Position numbers and translations under genes: made by a program. Shown piece after piece: positions 34,076 through 44,219 of a stretch of 64,000 nt of DNA; the stretch's first letter is position 1; each line of letters opens with the position of its first letter. The stretch is taken from positions 7,501 through 71,500 of the forward strand of contig NZ_FQWM01000005.1 of the NCBI RefSeq assembly GCF_900129685.1, read 5' to 3'. Source of the DNA: Cognatishimia maritima (lineage in GTDB: Bacteria; Pseudomonadota; Alphaproteobacteria; Rhodobacterales; Rhodobacteraceae). Below the pieces are notes generated by a model, which did no database searches, was not told the origin of the DNA, and was given only the letters and a program-made list of their open reading frames with translations.

Positions 34076-35110
34076 CTAAAGCGAGGCTTCTGGCCGAAAG
34101 TCCGTTGGGATTTCATCTCGGCCCTCAAGCACCAGATCAGCCATGACTTGCCCGACCTTTGGGGCCATCCCAAAGCCGATTTTAAAACCACCATTGGCAA
34201 TGAAAGAGCCTTTGAGCACGGGATGCTCACCCAGCATCGGGGCACGGCTTTTGGCACGGGGGCGCACACCAGCCCAGCGCTCTAGGATCGGCGCTGCTGT
34301 GAGTTCCGGCAATGCGCGTTTGGCGCGTTCGATCACATCATCCAACAAGGCGTCGGTTGCGGTGGCGTCTCCAAATTCTCGCTCGCTTGTGGAACCAACT
34401 GCCACAGTTCCATCCGCATGCGGCACAATATGCAGCCCGTCGGCAAAGAGTTGCGGTTGATCCCGTCGATCTAGCTTAAACAGAGCCGCTTGCCCTTTGA
34501 CGCCGTTGCCGACCGTGCGGCCCAGACGCTCGGACAGGTCGCAAAGCCCCTGCCACCCAGTTGCCCAGATGACCCGCCCTTGAGCAGGCCCTTCTGTCAC
34601 AATTTCAACGCCCTTCGCGCGCAGTGCGGCTGCCAGCGCGTTGCACGCCTGTCTTGGATGCATGCGCGCTGTCAGCGTGTCATGGATCAGCAAACCCGTC
34701 GGCGAAGCAGGTGCCCACTCACCAGCGGATTCAGCAGAAATGACGCGCCATTGCGCCTTCCCCTGCCAAAGCGTTTTTGCAGACTCAGCGCGTGCCTCTG
34801 CAAGGGCGAGCGCACGCTGATCTGCAATGGGCTGTAGGCGTCCGCTGCGTCCGTAACCGCTTGGCTGGCCGCCGACGGCTTCGACCTCTGCCCAAAAGTC
34901 TTCGGCCATGATCAGGCTTTCAAACTGGAAGGCTTTTTTGTTATTCCAATTCTCTGGCGTATGCGGTGCCAAGGCACCGACAAGGCCGCCAGACGCCCCG
35001 CCGGCGACTCCGTTCGGGTCAATCACACGCACGCGCGCGCCGCGTTTTTGACAGGCCCAAGCGACCGAAAGACCAAAGGCCCCCGCGCCCATGACTGTGA
35101 CATCCACCAT
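34076..35110 (-). CDS. FAD-dependent oxidoreductase (DAO family), possible MnmC oxidase half
   Basis: A 344-residue flavoenzyme of the glycine/D-amino-acid oxidase superfamily. The dinucleotide-binding motif is at the N-terminus (VMGAGAFGLSVAWA), a GGASGGLVGALAPH segment follows, and the C-terminal FAD contact is GGFKIGFGMAPKVG. It is divergent from mnmD, 70 bases away. In E. coli MnmC one chain holds both an MnmD-like methyltransferase and a DAO-type oxidase that removes the carboxymethyl group from cmnm5(s2)U34, so this gene may supply the oxidase half. A plain amino acid oxidase is the alternative. The start at 35108-35110 fits the fold but has a weak ribosome-binding site. Confidence 0.8.
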   Translation of the reverse strand: MVDVTVMGAGAFGLSVAWACQKRGARVRVIDPNGVAGGASGGLVGALAPHTPENWNNKKAFQFESLIMAEDFWAEVEAVGGQPSGYGRSGRLQPIADQRALALAEARAESAKTLWQGKAQWRVISAESAGEWAPASPTGLLIHDTLTARMHPRQACNALAAALRAKGVEIVTEGPAQGRVIWATGWQGLCDLSERLGRTVGNGVKGQAALFKLDRRDQPQLFADGLHIVPHADGTVAVGSTSEREFGDATATDALLDDVIERAKRALPELTAAPILERWAGVRPRAKSRAPMLGEHPVLKGSFIANGGFKIGFGMAPKVGQVMADLVLEGRDEIPTDFRPEASL

Positions 35111-35180
35111 TGCCAAACCCCATCCAGTTGTCCAAAGCTGACTGCCGGACAAATTCACTCCCTCTCTAGGACAAAGCGGC

Positions 35181-35852
35181 ATGAGCGACCAGTCGGCAAA
35201 TCTTGAATGGCGAGACGAGAAGATCCCCGTTTCGACACGGTTTGATGACCCATACTTCAGTTTGGACAACGGGTTAGATGAAACGCTGCACGTGTTTTTG
35301 GCGGGCAATGACCTGCCTGCTCGATTTGTCCCAGGCTTTCACATAGCGGAACTTGGGTTTGGCACCGGGCTGAATTTCCTAGCGGCTTGGCGCGCTTGGG
35401 AGCAGTCCGGGCAAACAACGCCCCTGCGCTATACCAGTTTTGAGGCCTTCCCAATGACGGCAACGGAGATGCGACGCGCGCTTGAGGCTTTCCCGGAGCT
35501 TGAGGCCTATGCTGATCGGCTTTGCACGGCATGGGCCGATGACCCCACGCTATCGACCCTCGAAGGGGTCGACGCCCAAGTGGTCATTGGCGATGCGCGC
35601 ACGACTCTGGCGCAGCAGGGCTGGCAGGCAGATGCGTGGTTCCTTGACGGGTTTTCCCCCGCTAAGAACCCTGAACTCTGGGACGAGGCACTGCTTGCCG
35701 AAGTCGGCAAACATACCGCCATCGGCGGGACTTCGGCTACTTATACCGCGGCGGGTTTCGTGCGCCGCAATCTTGAAGCCGCAGGATTTGAGGTGACGCG
35801 CGTACCGGGCTTTGGGCGCAAGCGGCATATGACCGTTGCGCGGCGGGTTTAG
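35181..35852 (+). CDS. mnmD: tRNA 5-methylaminomethyl-2-thiouridine methyltransferase MnmD
   Basis: A 223-residue SAM-dependent methyltransferase that makes the last step of mnm5(s2)U at tRNA position 34. It matches the methyltransferase half of MnmC: the N-terminal block with DDPYFSLDNGLDE, the SAM loop ELGFGTGLNFLAAW, the TSFEAFP strand, and the hallmark WFLDGFSPAKNPELW. It stands alone instead of being fused to an oxidase. The DMT permease gene begins two bases after its stop, so the two are cotranscribed. Confidence 0.92.
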   Translation: MSDQSANLEWRDEKIPVSTRFDDPYFSLDNGLDETLHVFLAGNDLPARFVPGFHIAELGFGTGLNFLAAWRAWEQSGQTTPLRYTSFEAFPMTATEMRRALEAFPELEAYADRLCTAWADDPTLSTLEGVDAQVVIGDARTTLAQQGWQADAWFLDGFSPAKNPELWDEALLAEVGKHTAIGGTSATYTAAGFVRRNLEAAGFEVTRVPGFGRKRHMTVARRV

Positions 35853-35854
35853 CT

Positions 35855-36721
35855 ATGGCGCGCGCGGACAACAGGCTTGGCTTTCTCCTGATGACACTCA
35901 CCTCTCTGCTGTTTGCGTTGCAGGACGGCCTGTCTCGGTATCTTGCTGCAGAATACAACGTCTTTATGATCGTGATGATCCGGTTCTGGTTTTTCGCGGC
36001 TTTTGCTTTGTGGTTGGCCCGCCGAAACGGCGGGCTACAGATGGCGATCCGGTCCCGCCACCCATGGCTTCAGATCGGGCGCGGGGTGATTATCGCGCTA
36101 GAGATTTGCGTGACCGTCGCCGCCTTTACCATCCTTGGCCTGACCGAAACGCATGCGATTTTTGTTTGTTACCCCCTGATTATCATTGCCCTGTCCGGCC
36201 CGCTCTTGAAAGAAACCATCGGGTGGCGGCGATGGGCGGCGGTTCTGGTGGGTTTCATCGGTGTTCTGATCATCATTCAGCCCGGCACCGGAGTGTTTTC
36301 ACCTTGGGCGATTGTGCCTGTGATCGGGGCCAGTATGTTTGCGCTTTACGGAGTGATGACCCGCTTTGTGTCAGCCGAAGACAGTGCCACGACAAGCTTT
36401 TTCTACACCGGCTGCGTCGGAGCGGTGGTCATGACAATCATTGGCGCATTCAACTGGCAGCCTCTCGCCTCGCAGGACCTCAGTTGGTTGTTGCTGCTCT
36501 GTTTAATGGGCATCCTCGGGCATTGGATGCTGATCAAAACCTACGAAGTGGCCGAGGCCAGCGCCGTCCAGCCTTTTGCCTATTTGCAAATGCCATTCGC
36601 CGCGATGGTCGGCTTCTTCGCATTCCATGAAGAGGTCCGCGTCAATGTGATTGCCGGGGCGGCTCTGATCATTTGTGCAGGGCTCTTTGCCCTATGGCGG
36701 GAACGGCAGCAAGCTGTCTAG
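35855..36721 (+). CDS. EamA/DMT-family transporter
   Basis: A 288-residue inner-membrane protein with ten predicted helices in two EamA repeats, the second starting near residue 150 (SPWAIVPVIGASMFALYGV). Typical DMT features are the conserved Glu in LGLTETHAI and PFAYLQMPFAAMVGFFAF near helix 9. It probably exports a metabolite or amino acid derivative. The ATG follows the mnmD stop by two bases and probably depends on coupled translation. It is convergent with the lytic transglycosylase gene. Confidence 0.92.
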   Translation: MARADNRLGFLLMTLTSLLFALQDGLSRYLAAEYNVFMIVMIRFWFFAAFALWLARRNGGLQMAIRSRHPWLQIGRGVIIALEICVTVAAFTILGLTETHAIFVCYPLIIIALSGPLLKETIGWRRWAAVLVGFIGVLIIIQPGTGVFSPWAIVPVIGASMFALYGVMTRFVSAEDSATTSFFYTGCVGAVVMTIIGAFNWQPLASQDLSWLLLLCLMGILGHWMLIKTYEVAEASAVQPFAYLQMPFAAMVGFFAFHEEVRVNVIAGAALIICAGLFALWRERQQAV

Positions 36722-36738
36722 CCTAGGCCGACGCGCGC

Positions 36739-38670
36739 CTATTTCAGCAAGGTGCGCCCAACCAATTCTTCGCTAAATGGAATGGGAAGCGGATCGCGTC
36801 CGAGGCGCGCCCGATAGACAGGTAGGCTTTCAGCCACGCGCATCACATAGTTCCGGGTCTCGGTGAAAGGGATATGTTCGATCCAATCGACCATATCCAT
36901 GCTACCCCGTTGCCGTGGATCACCACGTTGCGCCATCCAGCGCGCTGGACGACTGGGGCCAGCGTTGTAGCCTGCCGCCACCATGATGACATTTCCCCCG
37001 AATTCTTCGACCAAACCAGCCAAATAGGCGGTGCCAAGCGTCACGTTGTAATCGGGATCGGTCAGCAAACGCGCGCGGGAATACGGCAGGCCCAGTTTGC
37101 CTGCGACCTCTTTCGCTGTGCCCGGAAGAATTTGCATCAGGCCCTGAGCATTCGCACCAGAGACAACATTTGGGTCAAACTCAGATTCGCGGCGAGCAAT
37201 CGACAGCGCCATTTCCGTTGGCACCGGCAGATCGCGCCGTTTGGCCAAAGGGTGGAGCGCATAATAAGGCGCGTGGATCGTTTGGCCATATTGCACAAAT
37301 CGTTTGCCAAGCATGACGGCGACATGCGGTTGCCCCATGTCAATCGCCATCTGACCCATTTGCGCCATCGTGCCTCGGTCCTGCGATTCTGCGAGGTGGG
37401 TCCAGAAGCGTTCTGCCAAAGACAGCTCGCCCGCTTTAAGCAAGGCAAGCGCCGCCTGATGCACGGACGTCCGCGTAAAAGGTGCGCCGCGCCAATCCGT
37501 CGCGCGCTCCCCTGCAAAGCCATCTTCGGGCGGCAATCCAACCTTTTCCGCAGCCAATAGCCCATAAAAGCTGGTTTGGTGCTGTGCACCCCCCGCATAC
37601 GCGCGCCGCGCAGACTCCTTGTCACCCAATGCTTCGTAGGCACGGCCCAGCCAATAGCCCGCGCGGCCCCATGAAATCGGAGTCTCGACGCTTTGTTCAA
37701 AGCGGATGAAATGCTGCAAGGCGGTTTGAGGTTTGTTCAAGAACCGCAACGCAATATACCCAGACAGCCATTCCAGATCAGCATAACTGCTACCCTCGTT
37801 AAGACCGTGGCGAGCGGCGAGTTCATAGGCCTGCGCATGACGCCCTGCCCGCATCTCACTGCGGGCTAGGGATCGACGCCAGCCTGCCCATTGACCTGCT
37901 TCGCCAAGTCGCTTGGCCTTGCTTTGCGCCATGAGGAGGTCGATGGCGGACTCATTCCGACCTTTCCGAGCGCGCCACTGAAAGCGCTCAAAAGCCAAAC
38001 CGGGATCATCTGCCAAACTGGCCGGGACCGCCGCAATCAGGGCGTCCACCCCATTTTGATCCTTCCGCAGGGCCAGCCGGGCCCTTGCCAGTTTCTGCCA
38101 ACCGTCTGAAACCAAAGGATACATCCGCTCTGCATCAGATGCCCACCCACGCCACAGCGCGTGATCCAATCGCGCGGCATGGTGGTCTTTAAGCAAGCGA
38201 CTGTAGCGCTGCAGTACGTTGCTTTGCAGCTCTTCCGTCATCGACATGGTGCGCCATGCAAGCACCACTGTCTCCTCCGCCGCGCCCTTTTTGCCTTCCG
38301 ATTCTAAAGCCTGCGCATAGGCAAATGCGCCTTTCGCTGTACGTGGCTCCTGCGCTGCAAAAAACTCTAGAACCTGCGCGCGCCGCGCGTCAGGGAAAGC
38401 CCCCTCCATGCGCTGACGCAAATAAGGCAGACCTGGCCAGTCCGCGCGGCGTTTCAAGAATGCAATCGCATCCGTCGCTTCGCCCTGCCCGGCGCGCAGA
38501 CGGTGCCATTCGATGATATCGCGCACGACATCGTCTTCGCCGCGCACAAGTTGGGCGGCCCTATCCCAGTCTTTGGCGCGCACGGCATCCATGGCCTGCG
38601 AAAGGGGCTGGGCCATCGCGCTGCCGCACCAGATGAGTGTCAAAATGAGGGACCAGAGGATTCGTAACAC
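36739..38670 (-). CDS. Lytic murein transglycosylase (Slt70-like)
   Basis: A 643-residue periplasmic enzyme that cleaves peptidoglycan glycan strands to form 1,6-anhydro ends. A signal peptide ends near AMAQP (residue 21). A long all-helical TPR-like region (about 25-465) forms the ring seen in Slt70, and the C-terminal SLT domain (about 480-620) has the catalytic Glu in IARRESEFDPN, with GLMQILPGTA and AAGYNAGP. It starts with GTG at 38668-38670 behind AGGA. It is divergent from dapA, which makes a cell-wall precursor. Confidence 0.95.
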   Translation of the reverse strand: MLRILWSLILTLIWCGSAMAQPLSQAMDAVRAKDWDRAAQLVRGEDDVVRDIIEWHRLRAGQGEATDAIAFLKRRADWPGLPYLRQRMEGAFPDARRAQVLEFFAAQEPRTAKGAFAYAQALESEGKKGAAEETVVLAWRTMSMTEELQSNVLQRYSRLLKDHHAARLDHALWRGWASDAERMYPLVSDGWQKLARARLALRKDQNGVDALIAAVPASLADDPGLAFERFQWRARKGRNESAIDLLMAQSKAKRLGEAGQWAGWRRSLARSEMRAGRHAQAYELAARHGLNEGSSYADLEWLSGYIALRFLNKPQTALQHFIRFEQSVETPISWGRAGYWLGRAYEALGDKESARRAYAGGAQHQTSFYGLLAAEKVGLPPEDGFAGERATDWRGAPFTRTSVHQAALALLKAGELSLAERFWTHLAESQDRGTMAQMGQMAIDMGQPHVAVMLGKRFVQYGQTIHAPYYALHPLAKRRDLPVPTEMALSIARRESEFDPNVVSGANAQGLMQILPGTAKEVAGKLGLPYSRARLLTDPDYNVTLGTAYLAGLVEEFGGNVIMVAAGYNAGPSRPARWMAQRGDPRQRGSMDMVDWIEHIPFTETRNYVMRVAESLPVYRARLGRDPLPIPFSEELVGRTLLK

Positions 38671-38829
38671 GCTTGCAATTTCCTGACTGACAAAGGATAT
38701 GACCCAAACGTATGCGCATCCGGTTTGTTCCCCAATCCCTAACTTGGCAAACCGGCATGATCCCGCTAGGGTCCGCGCGTCTTTTTAACCGGGCGTTTCG
38801 CCCAGCTACGCAAAGCAAAGGAGCGTGTC

Positions 38830-39705
38830 ATGTTCAAAGGGTCTTTTCCCGCACTCGTCACGCCGTTCAAGAACGGCGAGCTGGATCTTGAAACGCTTAA
38901 GAAGCTGGTCGAGTGGCACATTTCTGAAGGCACAAATGGCTTCGTCCCGGTTGGCACAACCGGCGAATCGCCAACATTGAGCCACAGCGAACATGAGATC
39001 GTGATCGAAGAGGTTGTGAAAGCTGCGGCAGGCCGCGTGCCTGTAATAGCGGGCGCTGGGTCCAATAACACGACCGAGGCCGTTCGCCTTATGCAATTCG
39101 CTGAACGCGCGGGCGCCGATGCCGGCCTTGTCGTGACGCCTTATTACAATAAGCCAACCCAACGCGGTTTGATTGCGCATTACACCGCGCTGCACGACTG
39201 CTGCGACCTGCCAATTATCATCTACAACATTCCGGGTCGGTCCATTGTGGACATGACGCCTGAAACCATGGGTGAGCTTGCAAAGCTGCCTCGGATTGTT
39301 GGCGTCAAAGACGCAACCGGCGACCTCAATCGCGTCAGCCAGCAGCGCATCACCTGCGGCTCGGACTTCGTTCAACTGTCCGGCGAAGACGGCACTGCAC
39401 TTGCGTTTAACGCGCACGGCGGTCAGGGCTGTATCTCGGTCACGGCAAACGTCGCGCCGCGGCTCTGCGCCGAGTTCCAAGCGGCCACGCTGGAAGGCGA
39501 TTTTGCCAAAGCGCTGGACCTGCAGGACCGGTTGTTCCCGCTGCACGAGGCGATCTTTGTGGAGCCGGGTTTGGTCGGCGCGAAATACGCCATGTCGCAG
39601 CTTGGTCTTTGCAGCGACGAGGTGCGCTCTCCGTTGACCGGATTGCTGGACAGCACCAAGAGTCAAATCGATGCGGCCATGCGCCATGCCGGTTTGATCA
39701 ACTGA
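38830..39705 (+). CDS. dapA: 4-hydroxy-tetrahydrodipicolinate synthase
   Basis: A 291-residue aldolase condensing pyruvate with aspartate semialdehyde, the first committed step to lysine and meso-diaminopimelate. Family motifs are [27 protein letters not shown] with the catalytic Tyr, YNIPGRS, and the Schiff-base Lys in [16 protein letters not shown] precedes the ATG and a strong terminator follows. The gene is alone in its transcript. Confidence 0.98.
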   Translation: MFKGSFPALVTPFKNGELDLETLKKLVEWHISEGTNGFVPVGTTGESPTLSHSEHEIVIEEVVKAAAGRVPVIAGAGSNNTTEAVRLMQFAERAGADAGLVVTPYYNKPTQRGLIAHYTALHDCCDLPIIIYNIPGRSIVDMTPETMGELAKLPRIVGVKDATGDLNRVSQQRITCGSDFVQLSGEDGTALAFNAHGGQGCISVTANVAPRLCAEFQAATLEGDFAKALDLQDRLFPLHEAIFVEPGLVGAKYAMSQLGLCSDEVRSPLTGLLDSTKSQIDAAMRHAGLIN

Positions 39706-39730
39706 TCACTGCTGTCCTCTGTTAGAACAC

Positions 39731-39763
39731 GAAAAGCCTCAGCAACGCGCTGAGGCTTTTTTG
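39731..39763 (+). terminator. Terminator after dapA
   Basis: A perfect 12-pair stem (AAAAGCCTCAGC 39732-39743, GCTGAGGCTTTT 39749-39760) with loop AACGC and a T-run. Confidence 0.95.
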
Positions 39764-39794
39764 TTCGTCGTTAACTTAGGCCTTTGTGCGGCAA

Positions 39795-41327
39795 TCAGAA
39801 CAATGCGAGCGCCGCCCAAAACCCGGCGGCCGCAACAGCGCCACCAAGTGCCGCCCCAATGGCAAACGCAGGCCAAAGGCGCGTTTCTTTTGGTTCCTCC
39901 GGCGTGACCTGTGCAATCAGCGCCCCCTCAACCAAAGCCGGCAAACGCGGACCAAACCGTGCGAGCACTTTCGCCGTTTTCATAAGGTCATTGGCAAGGG
40001 CTTTGGGTCCAATGGAGTCTTTGATGTAAGACCCGACCACCGGCTTGGCGACGTCCCAGATATTCAGTGTTTCATCTAAAGACCGCGCGACACCTTCCAC
40101 CACAACCATGGTGCGTTGTAGCAAGATCAATTCGGTGCGGGTTTCCATGCCAAAGCGTTCGGTCACCTCAAAGAGGTAACTCAGCAGACGACCCATCGAA
40201 ATCTTGGCGGCGTCCATGCCGAAAATTGGCTCTCCGACGGCGCGGAGTGCTCGCGCGAACTCATCGACATTGCGATCCGCAGGCACATAGCCCGCTTCAA
40301 AATGCACTTCGGCGACGCGCTGGTAGTCGCGTTGAATGAAACCATACAGGATCTCGGCATAGACGCGACGCGTGTATTCATCGATATGCCCCATGATGCC
40401 AAAGTCATAGGCAATGATATCACCGTTGCTGGCGACCTTCAGGTTGCCCTGGTGCATGTCCGCGTGAAAGAACCCGTCCCGCAGCGCATGGCTGAGGAAT
40501 AACTGCAACACGCGGCTTCCCAGCGCATGACGGTCATGCCCTGCCGCATCCAGCGCATCATTGTCACCCAAACGCACGCCTTCGGCCCAGTCCAGCGTCA
40601 TCACGCGGCGACCGGAATAGTGCCAAAGCACGCGTGGCACCTGAAACCCGGCGTCGTTCTGCGTATTGTCCGCAAATTCGCTGGCCGAGGCGCTTTCAAG
40701 ACGCAGGTCCAACTCGCCGGTGACAACGCCATCAAAGTGCTCAATCACATCATTGGGACGCAGGCGGCGCGAAGACGGTAGGAAAAATTCCACAAACCCT
40801 GCTGCAAAGTAGAAGGCGTCAACGTCCTTGCGAAACGCGCGTTCAATGCCGGGGCGCAGCACTTTGACGGCGACCACCTGACCGGTTTCAGCCAAACGTG
40901 CCTTATGGACCTGCGCGATAGAGGCAGCTGCGACAGGTTCAGAAAACTCGGAAAATATTGTATCCGCTGGGGTCCCCAATTCCGTGGAAATTGCCTTTTT
41001 GGCTTCGGCAACTGAGAACGGCGGCAGCTCGTCCTGTAGCACGCGCAATTGTTTCGCGAGATCACTGCCAACCACATCTGGCCGTGTGGACAGCACCTGA
41101 CCAAATTTGATGTAGGCCGGACCCAGCGCGTTTAGTGCCCGCACCACCGGCGGCATGGTTGGATCGCCCTTGATCCCAAGCCAACGGAATGGCCAGACGA
41201 TGGTCCGCGCCAGAATGCGCAATGGCTTCGGGGCCTCAAATGCCTCCATCACAGCGCCCATGGCACCCGTGCGCTCCAAGGTAGCGCCGGTACGGATCAG
41301 GCGCAGAATATTGTGTGGTCCCCGCAT
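39795..41327 (-). CDS. ubiB: Ubiquinone biosynthesis protein UbiB
   Basis: A 510-residue ABC1/UbiB atypical kinase needed for ubiquinone synthesis, probably as an ATPase that helps extract lipid intermediates. The KxGQ motif is in AYIKFGQVLSTRPD, the Ala-rich loop in VAAASIAQVHKA, the conserved Lys in VVAVKVLRPG, the catalytic-like Asp in FHADMHQGN and the metal-binding DFG in AYDFGIMG. The C-terminus has hydrophobic segments that anchor it in the inner membrane. The ATG lies one base after the ubiE stop, so translation is coupled. Confidence 0.97.
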   Translation of the reverse strand: MRGPHNILRLIRTGATLERTGAMGAVMEAFEAPKPLRILARTIVWPFRWLGIKGDPTMPPVVRALNALGPAYIKFGQVLSTRPDVVGSDLAKQLRVLQDELPPFSVAEAKKAISTELGTPADTIFSEFSEPVAAASIAQVHKARLAETGQVVAVKVLRPGIERAFRKDVDAFYFAAGFVEFFLPSSRRLRPNDVIEHFDGVVTGELDLRLESASASEFADNTQNDAGFQVPRVLWHYSGRRVMTLDWAEGVRLGDNDALDAAGHDRHALGSRVLQLFLSHALRDGFFHADMHQGNLKVASNGDIIAYDFGIMGHIDEYTRRVYAEILYGFIQRDYQRVAEVHFEAGYVPADRNVDEFARALRAVGEPIFGMDAAKISMGRLLSYLFEVTERFGMETRTELILLQRTMVVVEGVARSLDETLNIWDVAKPVVGSYIKDSIGPKALANDLMKTAKVLARFGPRLPALVEGALIAQVTPEEPKETRLWPAFAIGAALGGAVAAAGFWAALALF

Positions 41328-41328
41328 A

Positions 41329-42096
41329 TTAGATCTTCCACCCAGAATGCAGGGCGGCGATCCCCATGGTCAGATTGCGGTACTTCGCGTTTTCAAATCC
41401 CGCGGCTTTCACCATCTCAAGGAACGTGTCCTGATCAGGGAATTTGCGGATTGACTCAACGAGGTACTGATAGCTGTCGCGATCATTGGCGATCAATTGG
41501 CCCATCTGGGGAATCACATTGAAAGAATAGCGATCATAGGCCCATTGCATCGCGGAGTTAGGCAATTGGCTGAATTCCAAAACCATCAAACGCCCGCCGG
41601 GCTTAAGCACGCGATAGGCTTCGTTCAATGCTTCCTGCGGGCGCGTCACATTCCGAATGCCAAAGCTGATTGTGTAGACATCAAAGGTGTTGTCTTCAAA
41701 TGGCAGCGCCATCGCATCGCCAACCACCCAATCGAGGCTCTCAGACATCTTTTCCGCATCTGCGCGTTTGCGGCCTTCGACCAACATTGGCTCGGTCAGG
41801 TCACAGACTGTGGCATGGCCATGTCCAGCGCGGTTAAGAAAGCGAAAAGAAATGTCACCTGTTCCGCCTGCGACATCCAACAATTTTTGGCCCGGCCGCG
41901 GCGCAAGCCAATCCATCATCGCGTCTTTCCATACGCGATGGATGCCCATGCTCATCACGTCGTTCATCACGTCATATTTGCTGGCGACAGAGTTGAATAC
42001 GCCCTGAACGCGCCCCGCCTTTTCAGATTCCGGCACGGTCTCAAAGCCGAAATGGGTGGTGTTCTGATCTGCGTCTGTCATGTCACTGTCACTCAT
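41329..42096 (-). CDS. ubiE: Ubiquinone/menaquinone biosynthesis C-methyltransferase UbiE
   Basis: A 255-residue SAM-dependent methyltransferase adding a ring methyl group in ubiquinone synthesis. Family motifs are [14 protein letters not shown] near residue 30, the SAM loop [13 protein letters not shown], the signature [15 protein letters not shown], and RFPDQ/KFPDQ near the C-terminus. The start at 42094-42096 is behind GGGAC; other in-frame ATGs at 42108 and 42081 are possible. It forms an operon with ubiB (TAA-T-ATG junction) and is divergent from mutM. Confidence 0.96.
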   Translation of the reverse strand: MSDSDMTDADQNTTHFGFETVPESEKAGRVQGVFNSVASKYDVMNDVMSMGIHRVWKDAMMDWLAPRPGQKLLDVAGGTGDISFRFLNRAGHGHATVCDLTEPMLVEGRKRADAEKMSESLDWVVGDAMALPFEDNTFDVYTISFGIRNVTRPQEALNEAYRVLKPGGRLMVLEFSQLPNSAMQWAYDRYSFNVIPQMGQLIANDRDSYQYLVESIRKFPDQDTFLEMVKAAGFENAKYRNLTMGIAALHSGWKI

Positions 42097-42237
42097 TTTG
42101 TCCCGCATTACATATAGCCCCGACTGGGAACAGACAATGCGCTCTGGCCGTGTCTTTTGAACGCAACGCGGCCGGGACCTACACGGGCGAAACGAAATCG
42201 CGTAGCAAGGTGCACAAAGAGCCAAGCGGAGAGCCAA

Positions 42238-43089
42238 ATGCCCGAACTTCCCGAAGTTGAAACTGTCCGCCGGGGCCTCGTGCCTGCGATGGAAGGTGTG
42301 GCAATTGCAAAAGCGGATGTGAACCGGCCCGACCTGCGCTGGCCCTTCCCGGACCGTATGGCAGAGCGGTTGACCGGGGCCCGTGTGAACACGCTGCGCC
42401 GCCGTTCAAAATATATTCTGGCAGATTTGTCGACGGGGGAAACACTTCTGATCCACCTTGGCATGTCGGGCCGGATGTTGATTTCAGGCGATCCACTCGG
42501 ACAATTTCTGCACGCGCATCCTGCGCCGCAAAAACATGACCACGTGGTCTTTCACATGGACAACGGCGCACGCGTGACCTTCAACGACCCGCGTCGCTTT
42601 GGGGCCATGGACTTGCTGGACACGGCAACCGCCAGTGCGCATCCCCTACTGGCCTCCATCGGACCGGAGCCTTTGGGCAACGATTTCCACGAAGACTACC
42701 TTGTCCAAAAGCTCGCCCATCGCAAAACGCCCATCAAATCGGCGCTGCTGGATCAAAAAATCGTCGCGGGTTTGGGCAATATCTACGTCTGCGAGGCGCT
42801 TTTCAGGGCACAAATCTCACCCAAACGTCACGTCAATAAAATTTCCGAGTCGCGCATTCGCTCCCTTGTGCCAATCATCCGAGAGGTGCTGGCCGATGCA
42901 ATCGCCGCAGGGGGATCGTCACTCAAGGATTTCCGTCAAGCCGATGGAGAACTTGGATATTTTCAGCATAGCTTCGATGTCTATGGCCGTGAACATCAGC
43001 CCTGCAGGACACCTGACTGCGGGGCGGTCATCACCCGAATCGTCCAATCTGGACGCTCATCCTTCTATTGTCCGCAATGCCAAAGATAA
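42238..43089 (+). CDS. mutM: Formamidopyrimidine-DNA glycosylase
   Basis: A 283-residue bifunctional glycosylase that removes 8-oxoguanine and ring-opened purines. The start at 42238 is fixed because the N-terminus must be MPELPEVE, with Pro2 as nucleophile and Glu3 as catalyst; GGAGAG precedes it. Other motifs are the DNA-binding [17 protein letters not shown] and the C-terminal four-cysteine zinc finger (CRTPDC ... CPQC). The enoyl-CoA hydratase gene follows 63 bases later. Confidence 0.97.
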   Translation: MPELPEVETVRRGLVPAMEGVAIAKADVNRPDLRWPFPDRMAERLTGARVNTLRRRSKYILADLSTGETLLIHLGMSGRMLISGDPLGQFLHAHPAPQKHDHVVFHMDNGARVTFNDPRRFGAMDLLDTATASAHPLLASIGPEPLGNDFHEDYLVQKLAHRKTPIKSALLDQKIVAGLGNIYVCEALFRAQISPKRHVNKISESRIRSLVPIIREVLADAIAAGGSSLKDFRQADGELGYFQHSFDVYGREHQPCRTPDCGAVITRIVQSGRSSFYCPQCQR

Positions 43090-43152
43090 CTTGCCTGAAC
43101 CGCCGCAGATGGTAAGGAATCAATCTGACTGGAAACAAGTGAAAGCAGATTC

Positions 43153-43929
43153 ATGGCTTTTGAGACGATCATCGTCGAAGTTGAAGATCACGTCGCACTG
43201 ATCAAGTTGAACCGCCCCGATGCATTGAACGCGTTGAATTCGACCCTCCTCGGAGAATTGGCAACCGCGCTTGAAGAGGCGGACCAAAACGACAAGGTGC
43301 GTTGCATCGTTCTGACTGGCTCGGAAAAGGCGTTTGCCGCGGGCGCAGACATCAAGGAAATGTCCGAAAAGACATTTGTCGATATGTACCTGTCAAACTT
43401 CTTTGCCAAAGAAGGCGACGCGGTGGTGAACACCCGCAAGCCCATCATCGGCGCCGTGTCAGGCTATGCCTTGGGTGGCGGATGTGAATTGGCTATGATG
43501 TGCGATTTCATTATCGCCTCTGACACCGCCAAATTCGGCCAGCCAGAAATCAACCTCGGCGTCATTGCCGGGATCGGCGGCACACAGCGGCTGACGCGTT
43601 TTGTTGGCAAATCCAAATCCATGGACATGCACCTGACAGGGCGTTTCATGGATGCAGAAGAGGCCGAACGCAGCGGGTTGGTTTCCCGCGTCGTGCCCGC
43701 GAAGAAACTGATGGATGAGGCCATGGGCGCGGCCCAGAAAATTGCTGAAAAATCCATCATCGCCAGCCTCGCTGCGAAAGAGGCCGTGAACCGCGCCTAT
43801 GAGACAACGCTGTCCGAAGGCATCCTATACGAACGCCGCCTGTTCCATTCGCTCTTTGCGACCGAAGATCAGAAAGAAGGCATGGCCGCATTCCAAGAAA
43901 AGCGCGAGGCGCAGTTCCGCGACAAGTAG
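43153..43929 (+). CDS. Enoyl-CoA hydratase
   Basis: A 258-residue crotonase-fold enzyme that hydrates trans-2-enoyl-CoA in fatty acid beta-oxidation. The oxyanion hole and catalytic residues are in [10 protein letters not shown], the [13 protein letters not shown] segment (first Glu), and [18 protein letters not shown] (second Glu). It is highly similar in pattern to short-chain enoyl-CoA hydratases found beside mutM in this group. The ribosome-binding site is modest. A good terminator follows. Confidence 0.95.
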   Translation: MAFETIIVEVEDHVALIKLNRPDALNALNSTLLGELATALEEADQNDKVRCIVLTGSEKAFAAGADIKEMSEKTFVDMYLSNFFAKEGDAVVNTRKPIIGAVSGYALGGGCELAMMCDFIIASDTAKFGQPEINLGVIAGIGGTQRLTRFVGKSKSMDMHLTGRFMDAEEAERSGLVSRVVPAKKLMDEAMGAAQKIAEKSIIASLAAKEAVNRAYETTLSEGILYERRLFHSLFATEDQKEGMAAFQEKREAQFRDK

Positions 43930-43950
43930 CGGAAAGCCTATAGCAACCAA

Positions 43951-43976
43951 AGAGGCCGTCCACGACGGCCTTTTTC
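43951..43976 (+). terminator. Terminator after the enoyl-CoA hydratase gene
   Basis: AGGCCGTC (43953-43960), loop CAC and GACGGCCT (43964-43971) with TTTTT. Confidence 0.9.
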
Positions 43977-44066
43977 ATGTCGAATCGATTCAATTGTTTG
44001 GCGCTTTGATTTGAGGCCCCGGTGCAATCGCCGCAAAAGGCTCAAAACAACTGCAAAACTTTGCTA

Positions 44067-44095
44067 TTCACAATCTGTAGTAAACCGACTATAGA
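44067..44095 (+). promoter_or_regulatory. Candidate sigma-70 promoter of rpsT
   Basis: TTCACA (44067-44072), a 17-base spacer and TATAGA (44090-44095). It would give a leader of about 115 bases before rpsT, long enough for the translational autocontrol known for S20 in E. coli. Confidence 0.65.
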
Positions 44096-44219
44096 CCGCC
44101 GTCATACATGCGCGTGATGCCCGCTCAGGCAAGAATCAACCCGAGAGATCGGGCAGACCTGTTTGGTGTATCTGCACGCGTTAGAAACTGAACGAATATG
44201 AAATAAAGGTCTGAGATTC

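Noticed and set aside
35836-36630. A 264-codon open frame in another register over the DMT permease gene
   Set aside because: The permease frame has ten clear helices and is coupled to mnmD; the other frame is Arg/Pro-rich and unstructured.
38806-39687. A 293-codon open frame antisense to dapA
   Set aside because: dapA on the other strand is certain; the antisense frame is a by-product of its codon bias.
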